The position numbers were made by a program, and so were the translations under genes. Shown here piece by piece: positions 25,649 to 34,349 of a stretch of 64,000 bases of DNA (within the stretch, counting starts at the first letter, position 1; the number at the start of each line of letters is the position of its first letter). The stretch covers positions 23,912 through 87,911 of the forward strand of contig CALKHR010000008.1 of NCBI GenBank assembly GCA_937988885.1. Direction: 5' to 3'. The DNA is from an uncultured Roseiflexaceae bacterium. GTDB taxonomy: Bacteria > Chloroflexota > Chloroflexia > Chloroflexales > Roseiflexaceae. A model generated the notes under the pieces. That model worked only from the letters and a program-made list of their open reading frames with translations. It searched no databases and was not told the origin of the DNA.

Positions 25649-26368
25649 ATGCAGAGCGAGCACGATGTTCTTGCGGTTGAGGTGCGCTCGGTGACCCGTT
25701 CCTACGCGGTGAACGGCGAGCAGGTGCATGCGCTGCGCGGCATTGATCTGGAGGTGCCGCGCGGGAGCTTTGTGGGCCTGATGGGTCGCTCCGGCTCCGG
25801 CAAAACCACGCTGCTGAATATGATCGGCGGGCTGGATCAGCCGACCACGGGCGAGGTGCTGCTGTTCGGCACGCCGTTGCACAAGCTGAGCCAGGAGCGC
25901 TTGACGTTGCTGCGGCGCGAGCAGATCGGCTTTATCTTTCAGTCGTTCGCGCTGCTGCCGATGCTCTCGGCGTGGGAGAATGTCGAGATGCCGTTGCGCA
26001 TCGCGGGAGTGCGTTCGGGGCGCGAGCGCCGCAAGCGCGCCGAGGCGGCGTTGGCGTTGGTGGGCTTGGAGCGCTGGGCCACGCACCGTCCGGCGGAGAT
26101 GAGCGGTGGGCAGCAGCAGCGCGTCGCGATCGCGCGAGCGCTCGTCTCACGACCCAAGCTGTTGCTGGCCGACGAGCCGACCGGCGAGCTCGATTCGAGC
26201 ACGGGGCGCACGCTGCTCCAGTTGCTGCGCGAGATCGTGAAGGTCGAGGGCGTCACGCTGGTGATGGCGACCCACGATCACGCGGTGCCCGAGTTCGCCG
26301 ATACAGTGTATCGCGTGGTCGACGGGCAGTTGCACCCATATCAAGTCGTCGATGTTCCCGCTGTTTGA
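25649..26368 (+). CDS. Second MacB/LolD-type ABC ATPase
   Basis: The ATG at 25649 follows AAGGAGA; the product is 239 residues, the normal size for this family. It shows Walker A GRSGSGKTTLLNMIGGLD, Q loop IFQSFALLPMLSAWENVEM, signature MSGGQQQRVAIARAL, Walker B LLLADEPTGELDSSTG and the switch histidine in MATHDHAVPEFADTVYRVVD. It lacks the AbrB-like tail of the preceding ATPase. Having two ATPases with one double permease suggests a heterodimeric nucleotide-binding pair. It ends the operon; no clear hairpin terminator is seen, and the following 680 nt are AT-rich and gene-free. Confidence 0.9.
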   Translation: MQSEHDVLAVEVRSVTRSYAVNGEQVHALRGIDLEVPRGSFVGLMGRSGSGKTTLLNMIGGLDQPTTGEVLLFGTPLHKLSQERLTLLRREQIGFIFQSFALLPMLSAWENVEMPLRIAGVRSGRERRKRAEAALALVGLERWATHRPAEMSGGQQQRVAIARALVSRPKLLLADEPTGELDSSTGRTLLQLLREIVKVEGVTLVMATHDHAVPEFADTVYRVVDGQLHPYQVVDVPAV

Positions 26369-26561
26369 GCGCAACTGTTGTTGTGATACCTGTTTGTGAT
26401 ATGGAGGCGCTGTTGCGTGCAGTGCCTTCATCTTTTTATTCATCTACAGATTATATTTTATGTATAAAAATTATCTACATATCATATAAATCAATCAAAA
26501 ACACACCTCATACTGCTTTACCTTCAATTCAACCAGATTTATCGAAAAACCTCTATAATGT

Positions 26562-26658
26562 GCACATCCATGCTAATCCATCGTTTTACACGGTATCGCA
26601 CCATCTAACCTTTATATCAATCTAAAATCCACATAATCATACGCACATCCATGCTAAT
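26562..26658. repeat. 16-nt direct repeat in AT-rich region
   Basis: GCACATCCATGCTAAT occurs at 26562-26577 and again, identical, at 26643-26658. It is the only exact long direct repeat I noticed in 26369-27050, a stretch with no convincing gene. Confidence 0.6.
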
Positions 26659-26718
26659 TTTCCTCATTTACGCCTCATCAAATCAAAATGCGACCACAAA
26701 TTTAATAAAATCACCAAT

Positions 26719-26746
26719 TTGACAACTCGCGATTTTGAATTATAAT
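26719..26746 (+). promoter_or_regulatory. Near-consensus sigma-70 promoter in the gene-free region
   Basis: TTGACA at 26719-26724, 16-bp spacer, TATAAT at 26741-26746. It is the best promoter match in the window, yet lies about 300 nt before the nearest gene (27051). A second TATAAT at 26554-26559 has no good -35. Confidence 0.65.
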
Positions 26747-26752
26747 CTGATC

Positions 26753-26888
26753 GAAATACATCGAAATCACCCTTCAAATAAGCTAAAGTTTATATCGTTG
26801 AAGCTCGACCATTGGACTACAATGCAATGACTGGCAGGTAGGTTCTATCGGTGCATCTACTTTTCTGTCATCGATAGCGAAGCTTTTT
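26753..26888 (+). ncRNA. Candidate small RNA or long leader
   Basis: Predicted from the promoter at 26719-26746 to a hairpin (CTATCGGTG at 26845-26853 with CATCGATAG at 26869-26877) and TTTTT at 26884-26888, about 136 nt. The hairpin is imperfect and the T run is 6 nt away, so this could instead be the leader of the lacI-type gene. There is no open frame of note. Confidence 0.3.
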
Positions 26889-26971
26889 GTGGCGCATATC
26901 ACAAAGATAGTGCGCACACATTATCCTTGTACGCCGTTCAAGGGTTAGTTCGCTGTACCCATTATTTTATT

Positions 26972-27001
26972 AAAATTGTTCGAAATGATTCGAACAATTT
27001 T
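26972..27001. promoter_or_regulatory. Perfect 13-bp dyad, candidate operator for the LacI-type regulator
   Basis: AAAATTGTTCGAA (26972-26984), ATGA, then TTCGAACAATTTT (26989-27001). It ends 49 nt before the regulator ATG, fitting autoregulation. No second copy was found upstream of the transporter genes. Confidence 0.55.
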
Positions 27002-27050
27002 CACAAAGTATTGGTGTTGTTTGAAGTGTTGAGTGTAGAGTAGAGCATAT

Positions 27051-28049
27051 ATGTCGGTTCGACAACAAGATATCGCAAAACATTTAGGTTTGTCGATTAG
27101 CACAGTCTCGCTGGCCCTGCGTAACGCAGCACATGTGTCGGAGGAAACGCGCTTACGAGTGCGCGATGCAGCTTTACGATTGGGGTATGTGTATCGCCCG
27201 CGACCGTTGGCGCGGCGTGAGATCAGCCAGATAGCGTTTATTACGCATCTTGAGCCGAGCAATGTGTTTTATACCACGGTTCTGAGCGGGGCCGAGCGTG
27301 AATGTCGTTCTCAGCATATTTCGCTTCATTACACTCGGCTGGAGGCGCCATTTCTCGATGATCACTTGCAGTATAGCGATGCTGATGCGTTGTTAGTGGT
27401 TGGCACGATCGATGAGCAGACGGTGCTGCGATTGCAGGCGCTGGAGCGGCCAATGGTGCTGATCGACAACAATTTGCCGCATCTGGGCATTGATCGCATT
27501 TTGATCGAAAACGTTGGCAGCATGTTCCGTGTGACGCAGCAGATCGCGGCGTATGGGCATCAACAGATCGCCTATATGGTCGGCCCAGACGATCATCCGA
27601 GCTTCCGCGAGCGGCGGCAGGGCTACCACCTGGCAATGGAGCGTCTGGGCTTGCAGCCGATCGAATTGCCTTGTCCGAGCACGGAACAAGGCGCTGCCGA
27701 ACAGGCCATTGTTGAGTGGTTGGCTTCGCACCGTGATATCGGCTTTAGCGCCTTGCTTACGTTCCACGATGAGGCTGCTATCGAAGTGATTCACACGCTA
27801 CACGATCATGGGGTGGCTGTCCCCGATCAGGTGGCGGTGGTTGGTTTCGACGATATCGATATGGCGCGGATGGTACGGCCTGCATTGACGACATGCCATG
27901 TCCATCGCGAGCTGCTGGGGGCTTGGGGCGTGCGTCGGCTGCTGCAACGCGCCGCGTACCCCGATGAGCCACCGATCGCGATCACAATCGATACGTCGTT
28001 TGTCGAGCGTGGGTCAGCTCGACCCCGCAATGTTCAATCTCAGAAATAA
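27051..28049 (+). CDS. LacI-family transcriptional regulator
   Basis: The 332-residue product has the LacI helix-turn-helix at residues 4-25 (RQQDIAKHLGLSISTVSLAL) and hinge helix near 45-55 (LGYVYRPRPLARREI), followed by a periplasmic-binding-like ligand domain with PMVLIDNNLP, QQIAYMVGPDDHPSFRERRQ and the C-terminal VAVVGFDDIDMARMVRPALT. It presumably senses a sugar brought in or produced by the cluster that follows. A perfect dyad lies 49 nt upstream and may be its own operator. The stop codon lies in a small stem-loop (28046-28067). The oligosaccharide transporter gene starts 338 nt downstream on the same strand. Confidence 0.93.
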   Translation: MSVRQQDIAKHLGLSISTVSLALRNAAHVSEETRLRVRDAALRLGYVYRPRPLARREISQIAFITHLEPSNVFYTTVLSGAERECRSQHISLHYTRLEAPFLDDHLQYSDADALLVVGTIDEQTVLRLQALERPMVLIDNNLPHLGIDRILIENVGSMFRVTQQIAAYGHQQIAYMVGPDDHPSFRERRQGYHLAMERLGLQPIELPCPSTEQGAAEQAIVEWLASHRDIGFSALLTFHDEAAIEVIHTLHDHGVAVPDQVAVVGFDDIDMARMVRPALTTCHVHRELLGAWGVRRLLQRAAYPDEPPIAITIDTSFVERGSARPRNVQSQK

Positions 28050-28067
28050 CGCTTGGGGGAGCGTTAT
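28046..28067. terminator. Stem-loop at the end of the lacI-type gene
   Basis: ATAACGCT (28046-28053) pairs with AGCGTTAT (28060-28067) around TGGGGG. It includes the stop codon and has no T tract, so it may protect or weakly end the transcript. A second stem, CCATCTG with CAGATGG (28273-28291), lies further down the 338-nt gap; no other signal was seen there. Confidence 0.45.
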
Positions 28068-28387
28068 CCGAGCTGGTTGGATTTGGTCGTCGTTCTAGCA
28101 AACGGAGGTGTATCGATAGCAATCGCCACAATGTTGATGCAATCTCAGTGTAGCTGGACACCCAGAAGTACGGTAATACCAATCGAGGCCATTTTTGAAG
28201 CAGAATGGTCTGCGCACCGTTAAGCAATCAGAAATGAGCTCGGTCGTCTGTCTGATATCTCGATGATCTGAACCATCTGGCCGTCAGATGGCTTAACAAG
28301 GCAAAGGAGGTGCTGTCTCACAAGGTTTAGACCGCCACGGAACTACAGAAGCTCTGGATTTGGTGCGTATTACAAAGGAGTAAATCG

Positions 28388-30172
28388 ATGCTCAAGAGAA
28401 CGTGGTCGTTTCTCTCGCTAGGCTTGGTCTTTGCTCTGTTTGTATCAGCTTGTGGCAGCACACCGACAACTCCTGCCGCACAGCCAACCGCCGCTCCTGC
28501 AGCCCCGGCTGCTGAGCCAACCGCCGCTCCGGCAGCCGCCGAACCAACCGCCGCGCCGGAAGCCCCCGCTGCAGAGCCGACCGCCGCTCCGGAAGCTCCC
28601 GCAACTGCCGCCCTCGTCACCGTTTCAACCGAACAGCAGGCAACGTGGGTGCGCAACTTCAACCCGTTCGTAGGCGACCGCCGCTGGCCGACCCGCGAGG
28701 GTATGTACGAGCCGATGATGGTCTACAATACCATCAAGGGCGAATTGGTTCCCTGGCTCGCCACCGAGTACACGTGGAACGACGATAACACGCAATTGAC
28801 CTTCACCATCCGCGAAGGCGTCAAGTGGTCGGATGGCACACCGTTCACCGCGAAGGACGTTGCCTTCACCTTCAACCTGTTCAACACCAAGAAGGGTCTG
28901 CAAGGTTCTGGCTCGAACGTGTGGGAGTACATAGAGAAGGTTGAGGCCACCGATGATACGACGGTCGTCTTCACCTTCAGCAAGCTGTTCACCGTTGGTC
29001 TGTACGATATCGCCACCCAGGTGATCGTGCCCGAGCACATTTGGGGCTCCATCGAGGACCCGGTGCTGTTCACCAACGAGAACCCGGTCGCGACCGGACC
29101 GTTCACCGAGGTTCCAGTATTCCAGAACCAGATCTACGAAGTCCACCGCAACCCCAACTACTGGCAGGAAGGCAAGCCGTACATCCAGGGCTTCCGCATG
29201 CCAGCCTATCCCGGCAACGATCAGGCGAACTTGGCCACGATCAACGGCGAGAACGACTGGGCCGGTAACTTCATCCCCGACATTCAGAAGACCTACGTCG
29301 ACCTGGACCCCGAGAACAACCACTACTGGTTCCCGGCAACCGGTGCCGATGTGATGCTCTACCTGAACACCACCAAGGCTCCGTTCGACGATGCGAATGT
29401 TCGCAAGGCCATTAGCATGGCGATCAACCGCGAGCAGATCGTGCAGATCGCGATGTTCGACTACACGCACCCCGCCGATGCGACCGGCTTGAGCGATGCG
29501 TTCGACCGATGGCGCAACCCCGAGGCCGTAGCAGCTGGCACCTGGGTGAACTTCGACGTGGAGGCGGCCAACAAACTGCTCGACGAGGCGGGCTTGGTCC
29601 GCGGCGCGGATGGCATCCGCACGCTGCCCGATGGCACGCCGCTGGTCTACGACATCAACGTGGTGTCGGGCTGGACGGACTGGGTCTCGGCCTGCCAGAT
29701 TATGGCACAGAACTTGGCGGAAGTAGGCTTTAACGTCTCCGTCAAGACCTACGACTTCAGTGCTTGGCTCGATCGCGTCCAGAAGGGCGAGTTCGATATG
29801 TCGATCGGTTGGAGCTCGCAGGGCGCCACGCCGCTGAACTTCTATCGCGGCGCGATGTCGGGCACCAAGGTTCGCCCGATCGGCGAGGCTGCCGAGGAGA
29901 ACTGGCATCGCTTCAGCAGCGAAGAGGCCGATGAGCTGCTCGTTCAGTTCGCCTCCGTCTCCGACTTCGAGGAGCAGAAGGCAATCGCAGATCGCTTGCA
30001 GATGCTGTTCGTTGAGAACGCACCGGCGCTGCCGCTGTTCCCTGGCCCGCAGTGGTACGAGTATAACACAACACGCTTCACCGGCTTCCCCAATGCCGAC
30101 GATCCATACGCGATCGGCTCGACCTACGCCGCTGAGGCTGTGCTGGTGATGACGTCAATCAAGCCCAAGTAA
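28388..30172 (+). CDS. Family 5 solute-binding lipoprotein, peptide or oligosaccharide ABC importer
   Basis: The 594-residue product has a lipoprotein signal (LGLVFALFVSACGS, Cys22), an Ala/Pro/Glu/Thr linker to about 75 and an SBP_bac_5 domain: LVPWLATEYTWNDDNTQLTF, TIREGVKWSDGTPFTAKDVAFTF, then NPVATGPFTEVPVF and DVMLYLNTTKAPFDDANVRK with AISMAINREQI. It captures ligand outside the cell for the permease and ATPase genes that follow. Family 5 proteins bind peptides or, in cellobiose and related systems of Thermotoga, oligosaccharides. The flanking LacI regulator and glycosidases favour a sugar ligand. AAAGGAG precedes the ATG. Confidence 0.9.
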   Translation: MLKRTWSFLSLGLVFALFVSACGSTPTTPAAQPTAAPAAPAAEPTAAPAAAEPTAAPEAPAAEPTAAPEAPATAALVTVSTEQQATWVRNFNPFVGDRRWPTREGMYEPMMVYNTIKGELVPWLATEYTWNDDNTQLTFTIREGVKWSDGTPFTAKDVAFTFNLFNTKKGLQGSGSNVWEYIEKVEATDDTTVVFTFSKLFTVGLYDIATQVIVPEHIWGSIEDPVLFTNENPVATGPFTEVPVFQNQIYEVHRNPNYWQEGKPYIQGFRMPAYPGNDQANLATINGENDWAGNFIPDIQKTYVDLDPENNHYWFPATGADVMLYLNTTKAPFDDANVRKAISMAINREQIVQIAMFDYTHPADATGLSDAFDRWRNPEAVAAGTWVNFDVEAANKLLDEAGLVRGADGIRTLPDGTPLVYDINVVSGWTDWVSACQIMAQNLAEVGFNVSVKTYDFSAWLDRVQKGEFDMSIGWSSQGATPLNFYRGAMSGTKVRPIGEAAEENWHRFSSEEADELLVQFASVSDFEEQKAIADRLQMLFVENAPALPLFPGPQWYEYNTTRFTGFPNADDPYAIGSTYAAEAVLVMTSIKPK

Positions 30173-30208
30173 GAGCACAGTTGCATCCCTGGCTCATGGC
30201 TCGAGCCT

Positions 30209-30245
30209 GGCCCTCACCTCGCCGCGCTGCGGTGGGGGGAGGGCC
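30209..30245. terminator. GC-rich stem-loop between binding-protein and permease genes
   Basis: GGCCCTCACC at 30209 pairs with GGTGGGGGGAGGGCC ending at 30245. There is no T tract, so it probably lowers read-through or stabilises the upstream mRNA, raising binding protein over permease. Confidence 0.6.
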
Positions 30246-30322
30246 GCCATAAAGGAAAAATTTGCTTGAGTTGTACCTCATCATCTGTACCAGTTGCGAG
30301 GTTTCCCGAAAGGAGCAGCACC

Positions 30323-31300
30323 ATGAAATATGTCTTGCGGCGGCTCGGTTTTTACCTGATCGCCGCGTGGGTCTCGCTCACACTGAATTTCTTTCTGCCA
30401 CGCGCTATGCCAGGCGACCCAGCGACCGCCATTTTCGCGCGCTTTCAGGGTCGCATGAGGCCAGAGGAGATCCAAGCACTGCGCGAGGCGTACGGCTTGT
30501 CCGATGGCCCACTGATCGAACAGTACTTCACGTATATGTCGCACGCCATGCGTGGCGATTTCGGCATCTCGATTTCGCAGTTCCCCGTCCCCGTCACCCA
30601 AGTGATCGGCACAGGATTGGTCTGGACGCTGCTGCTCGGTAGCGTGGCCCTGCTGATCAGCTTCCTGTTGGGCAACTTGCTCGGCGTTGTTGCAGCGTGG
30701 CGACGCGGTGGCAAACTCGACTCCATCCTGCCGCCCGTACTCACCTTCGTCGGCTCGTTCCCCTACTTCTGGCTCGCGATGGTGGCGCTCTTCTTCCTGG
30801 CGTTCCGATTGGGTTGGTTCCCGCTCCGCCATGCCTACAGCGACCGTTTGGCGCCTACCTTTTCCTGGGAATTTATCAAAAGCGTGCTGCACCACTTGGT
30901 GTTGCCCGCCGGCACGATTGTGCTCGTCTCGATCGGCGGCTGGATGCTGGGCATGCGCAACAATATGATCGCCATCCTTTCCGAAGATTATGTCAATATG
31001 GCCGAAGCCAAGGGCTTGTCGCAGAACCGTGTGATGTTCAATTATGCCGCACGGAACGCGCTTTTGCCGAGCATCACCGCCTTGGGTATGTCGATCGGCT
31101 TCATCCTCAGCGGGCAGATCCTAACCGAGGTCGTGTTCTCGTATCCTGGCTTGGGCTATATGTTCTTCAAGGCGGTCGGCAACTTAGATTACCCGCTGCT
31201 CCAAGGGTTGTTCCTCATGCTGACGTTTGCCGTGCTGGGTGCGAATTTGATCATCGACTTGTTGTACGTTCGCCTCGATCCGCGAGTGCGTGCTCACTAA
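30323..31300 (+). CDS. DppB/OppB-type ABC permease
   Basis: The ATG at 30323 follows AAAGGAG; the frame is open further but lacks support. The 325-residue protein begins with KYVLRRLGFYLIAAWVSLTL and a PRAMPGDPA segment typical of OppB. It has about six membrane helices (for example VWTLLLGSVALLISFLLGNL and LPPVLTFVGSFPYFWLAMVA). The coupling loop reads NMAEAKGLSQNRVMFNYAAR followed by NALLPSITALG, the EAA-like motif that docks with the ATPases. It pairs with the next permease to form the channel of the importer. Confidence 0.93.
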   Translation: MKYVLRRLGFYLIAAWVSLTLNFFLPRAMPGDPATAIFARFQGRMRPEEIQALREAYGLSDGPLIEQYFTYMSHAMRGDFGISISQFPVPVTQVIGTGLVWTLLLGSVALLISFLLGNLLGVVAAWRRGGKLDSILPPVLTFVGSFPYFWLAMVALFFLAFRLGWFPLRHAYSDRLAPTFSWEFIKSVLHHLVLPAGTIVLVSIGGWMLGMRNNMIAILSEDYVNMAEAKGLSQNRVMFNYAARNALLPSITALGMSIGFILSGQILTEVVFSYPGLGYMFFKAVGNLDYPLLQGLFLMLTFAVLGANLIIDLLYVRLDPRVRAH

Positions 31301-31316
31301 CGAGCAGGAGATTGAC

Positions 31317-32342
31317 ATGGCACTGAACGATCAAATGATCGAGAACGAGCAGGCCGAGACGAGCACGCCCAAGCAACCGACGCCGGTAGCCACTCCCACC
31401 GCACCTGCGGCGAAGCGCCCATTGGGTGCATTCGGGCGATTTATGCGCAACGGCAAGGCGGTTTTCGGCCTCTCGATCCTGTTGGCATTTACGCTGGTCG
31501 GCATCTTCGCGCCCGTGATCGCGCCCGGCAACCCGAGCGCCTTCGTGGCACGCCCCAACCAGCCACCCTCTCGCGAACACTGGTTTGGCACCACAGGCCA
31601 AGGACAAGATGTCTTTAAGCAGACTGTTTGGGGCACCCGTATCTCGCTGGGCGTCGGCTTCGCGGTCGGCTTTTTGGTCACTCTGTTCGGCCTAGTGATC
31701 GGCATGACGGCGGGCTACTTCGGTGGGCGCGTCGATGACATCCTCTCGCTGATCACGAATATCGTGCTGGTGATACCCGGGTTACCGCTCCTAGTGACGA
31801 TCGCGGCGTTCCTGCCGCCCGGCCCGATCACGATTATGCTGGTGCTCTCGTTCACCAGTTGGGCCTGGAACGCGCGTGTGTTCCGCTCGCAGACGCTCTC
31901 GCTGCGCGAAAAGGATTTCGTCTCGGCGTCGCTGGTGAGCGGTGAGAGCAGCGCGTACATTATCTTCCGCGAGATTCTGCCGAATATGACCTCGCTCGTA
32001 GCCGCCGCATACCTCAGTTCAACGCTGTACGGTATCGGCGCGCAGGCTGGCCTCGAATTCCTGGGCTTGGGCAATGTGAGCTTGGTGAGTTGGGGCACGC
32101 TGCTCTATTGGGCGGGCAATAACGCTGGTTTGCTCACGGGCGCATGGTGGACATTCGTGCCCGCTGGGCTGTGTATCGCGTTGGTTGCCTTCGCATTGGC
32201 AATGGTCAATTACGCAATGGACGAGATTACCAACCCGCGCTTGCGCGCCGAAAAGGAGACCGCACGTGTTCTCAAAGAAAGCTCACTCCGCAACTCCCGC
32301 GCCACTCCCGTTATACGACAAGCCACCCCAAGCGCTGAATAA
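31317..32342 (+). CDS. DppC/OppC-type ABC permease
   Basis: From the ATG at 31317 (CAGGAG upstream) the product is 341 residues. A cytoplasmic Pro/Ala/Thr-rich N terminus of about 45 residues precedes the first helix (GKAVFGLSILLAFTLVGIFA). OppC landmarks follow: HWFGTTGQGQDVFKQTVWGT, RISLGVGFAVGFLVTLFGLV, and the coupling loop REKDFVSASLVSGESSAYII then FREILPNMTSLV. The final part (GLEFLGLGNVSLVSWGTLLY) matches the usual C-terminal OppC segment. Its last 77 nt are overlapped by the next ATPase gene in another frame. Confidence 0.93.
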   Translation: MALNDQMIENEQAETSTPKQPTPVATPTAPAAKRPLGAFGRFMRNGKAVFGLSILLAFTLVGIFAPVIAPGNPSAFVARPNQPPSREHWFGTTGQGQDVFKQTVWGTRISLGVGFAVGFLVTLFGLVIGMTAGYFGGRVDDILSLITNIVLVIPGLPLLVTIAAFLPPGPITIMLVLSFTSWAWNARVFRSQTLSLREKDFVSASLVSGESSAYIIFREILPNMTSLVAAAYLSSTLYGIGAQAGLEFLGLGNVSLVSWGTLLYWAGNNAGLLTGAWWTFVPAGLCIALVAFALAMVNYAMDEITNPRLRAEKETARVLKESSLRNSRATPVIRQATPSAE

Positions 32343-33297
32343 ATCGGATGCGCTGTTGTCGGTGCGCAATCTGTCGGTGAATTATCTGACGCCACGCGGG
32401 CCAGTTCGTGCGGTCGAGAATGTATCGTTTTCGGTCGCGCCCGGCGAGGTGTTCGGTTTGGCGGGTGAATCGGGCAGCGGCAAATCGACGATCGCCCACG
32501 CCATTATGCGCCTGCTGCACCCACCAGCCGTAATCACTGGCGGCGAGGTGTACTTCAACGGCGAAGATCTGCTCGATATGGACGATGACGAGCTCCGGCA
32601 GTTTCGCTGGCGCGATATGTCGATCGTGTTCCAGAGCGCGATGAACTCGCTCAACCCGGTGATGACGGTGGGCGATCAGATCATCGATGCGATCACGGCG
32701 CATATCAAGCTGTCGCGCAAAGAGGCCCGCGACCGTGCAGCCTTCCTGCTCGATCTGGTCGGCATCGATCCGCAGCGGCTCAATGCGTACCCGCACCAAC
32801 TCTCCGGCGGCATGCGCCAGCGCGTGGTGATCGCGATCGCCTTGGCGCTCAACCCGCAGATGATGATTATGGACGAGCCGACCACCGCGCTCGACGTGGT
32901 GGTGCAGCGCGAGATCCTGCAACAGATCGAGGAACTTCGCGAGAAGATGGGCTTCTCGATTCTGTTCATCACCCACGACTTGTCGCTGATGGTCGAGTTC
33001 TCCACACGGATCGGGATTATGTACGCCGGGGAGATCGTCGAGATGGCCCCCTCCGCTGAACTGTTCTCGAACCCGCTGCACCCCTACACGCGCGGCCTGA
33101 TGAACTCGTTCCCGTCGCTGACTGGCCCGAAGGTCAAGCTCACGGGCATCCCCGGTGCGCCACCCGATATGGTCGCGCCGCCGAGCGGTTGCCGCTTCCA
33201 CCCACGCTGTTCGCAGGTCCAGCAGATGCATACCGAGGTGGTGCCCCGTCTGCGTGAGATATCGCCAGGGCATTTCGTGGCCTGCCACCTCTATTGA
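32266..33297 (+). CDS. OppD/DppD-type ABC ATPase
   Basis: I chose the GTG at 32266, which has AAAAGGAGA 6-7 nt upstream and lies inside the preceding permease gene; the product is 343 residues. Motifs are complete: Walker A GESGSGKSTIAHAIMRLL, Q loop IVFQSAMNSLNPVMTVGDQI, signature LSGGMRQRVVIAIAL, Walker B MMIMDEPTTALDVV and switch His (ITHDLSLM). The C-terminal oligopeptide-transporter extension is present (HPYTRGLMNSFPSL then GCRFHPRCSQVQQMHTEVVP), with cysteines as in members that carry an FeS-like site. It energises import with the following OppF-like partner. Confidence 0.93.
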   Translation: MFSKKAHSATPAPLPLYDKPPQALNKSDALLSVRNLSVNYLTPRGPVRAVENVSFSVAPGEVFGLAGESGSGKSTIAHAIMRLLHPPAVITGGEVYFNGEDLLDMDDDELRQFRWRDMSIVFQSAMNSLNPVMTVGDQIIDAITAHIKLSRKEARDRAAFLLDLVGIDPQRLNAYPHQLSGGMRQRVVIAIALALNPQMMIMDEPTTALDVVVQREILQQIEELREKMGFSILFITHDLSLMVEFSTRIGIMYAGEIVEMAPSAELFSNPLHPYTRGLMNSFPSLTGPKVKLTGIPGAPPDMVAPPSGCRFHPRCSQVQQMHTEVVPRLREISPGHFVACHLY

Positions 33298-33308
33298 TGA
33301 GGCGAACG

Positions 33309-34349
33309 ATGATAGAGACAGCTTCGGCAAACCTGACAGATACGCTTGGCCTCGATGAGCAACCGGTGTTGGAGGTGCGCAATCTCTCCAAGCGCTTCCC
33401 GGTCGGCTCATTGTTCCAGAATCACTTCGTCCACGCGCTCACCGATGTGTCGTTCGTGCTGCCACGGGGCAAGGTGATCGCGCTGGTGGGCGAATCGGGC
33501 AGCGGCAAGAGCACGACGGTGCGCCTGATCGCGCGGCTGATGCCGCCAACCAGCGGGAAAATCTTCTTTAAAGGCGTCGATGTGCTCGCAACGGAGCCAA
33601 AGGGCGCATCGCTGTCGTACCGTAACAAGGTGCAGATGATCTTCCAAGACCCGTTCGGCTCGCTGAACGGTGTCCACACAATCGGCCATCATCTTGAACG
33701 GCCCTTGCGCATCCACAAAAAAGTGAAGAGCCGTGGCGAAATGAGGGACCGCATTCACGAATTGCTCACCACGGTGGGCTTGAATCCGGCCACCGAGTTC
33801 GCCAACAAGTTCCCCCACCAACTCTCCGGCGGGCAGCGCCAACGCGTGGCGATCGCCCGTGCGCTGGCCGTGGACCCCGAGGTGATCCTGGCCGACGAGC
33901 CGATCTCGATGCTCGACGTGTCGATCCGGATGGGTGTGCTGAACCTGATGGAGCAAATGAAGGAGGAGCGCGGCATCGCCTACGTCTACATCACCCACGA
34001 TATCGCCAGCGCCCGCTACATCGGCGATAGCACAATGGTGATGTACGCCGGGCATATGGTGGAGGGGGCCGAGAGCAAGTTGCTGATGGAACAACCCGCG
34101 CATCCCTACACCAAGTTGCTGCTCTCGGCGGTGCCGAACCCGCACGCGGGGCTGAGCAAGCGCAAACTCGAGGCGCGCGGCGAAGTGCCCTCGCTGATCG
34201 ACCCGCCACCCGGCTGCCCGTTCGTCAACCGCTGCCCGAAGGTGATGGATATCTGCCGCCAGCAGATGCCCGGCATCGAGCTCGTCGAGCGCGACCATTG
34301 GGTGCGGTGTCATTTGTATGGGCCAGGCCAACAACAACCAGCGGTTTAG
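33309..34349 (+). CDS. OppF/DppF-type ABC ATPase
   Basis: The ATG at 33309 has GATGAGG just upstream; ATG at 33297 is an alternative that overlaps the previous stop. The 346-residue product has Walker A GESGSGKSTTVRLIARLMPP, Q loop MIFQDPFGSLNGVHTIGHHL, signature LSGGQRQRVAIARAL, Walker B VILADEPISMLDVSIR and switch ITHDIASARYIGD. The family C terminus is present, with HPYTKLLLSAVPNP and GCPFVNRCPKVMDICRQQMP (cysteine pattern). It forms the nucleotide-binding pair with the upstream OppD-like protein. Its last 32 nt overlap the start of a small lipoprotein gene. Confidence 0.93.
   Translation: MIETASANLTDTLGLDEQPVLEVRNLSKRFPVGSLFQNHFVHALTDVSFVLPRGKVIALVGESGSGKSTTVRLIARLMPPTSGKIFFKGVDVLATEPKGASLSYRNKVQMIFQDPFGSLNGVHTIGHHLERPLRIHKKVKSRGEMRDRIHELLTTVGLNPATEFANKFPHQLSGGQRQRVAIARALAVDPEVILADEPISMLDVSIRMGVLNLMEQMKEERGIAYVYITHDIASARYIGDSTMVMYAGHMVEGAESKLLMEQPAHPYTKLLLSAVPNPHAGLSKRKLEARGEVPSLIDPPPGCPFVNRCPKVMDICRQQMPGIELVERDHWVRCHLYGPGQQQPAV

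Noticed and set aside
25972..26625. Frame running from the second ATPase gene into the AT-rich gap
   Set aside because: The first part is a shadow of the ATPase and the tail has no sensible protein character.
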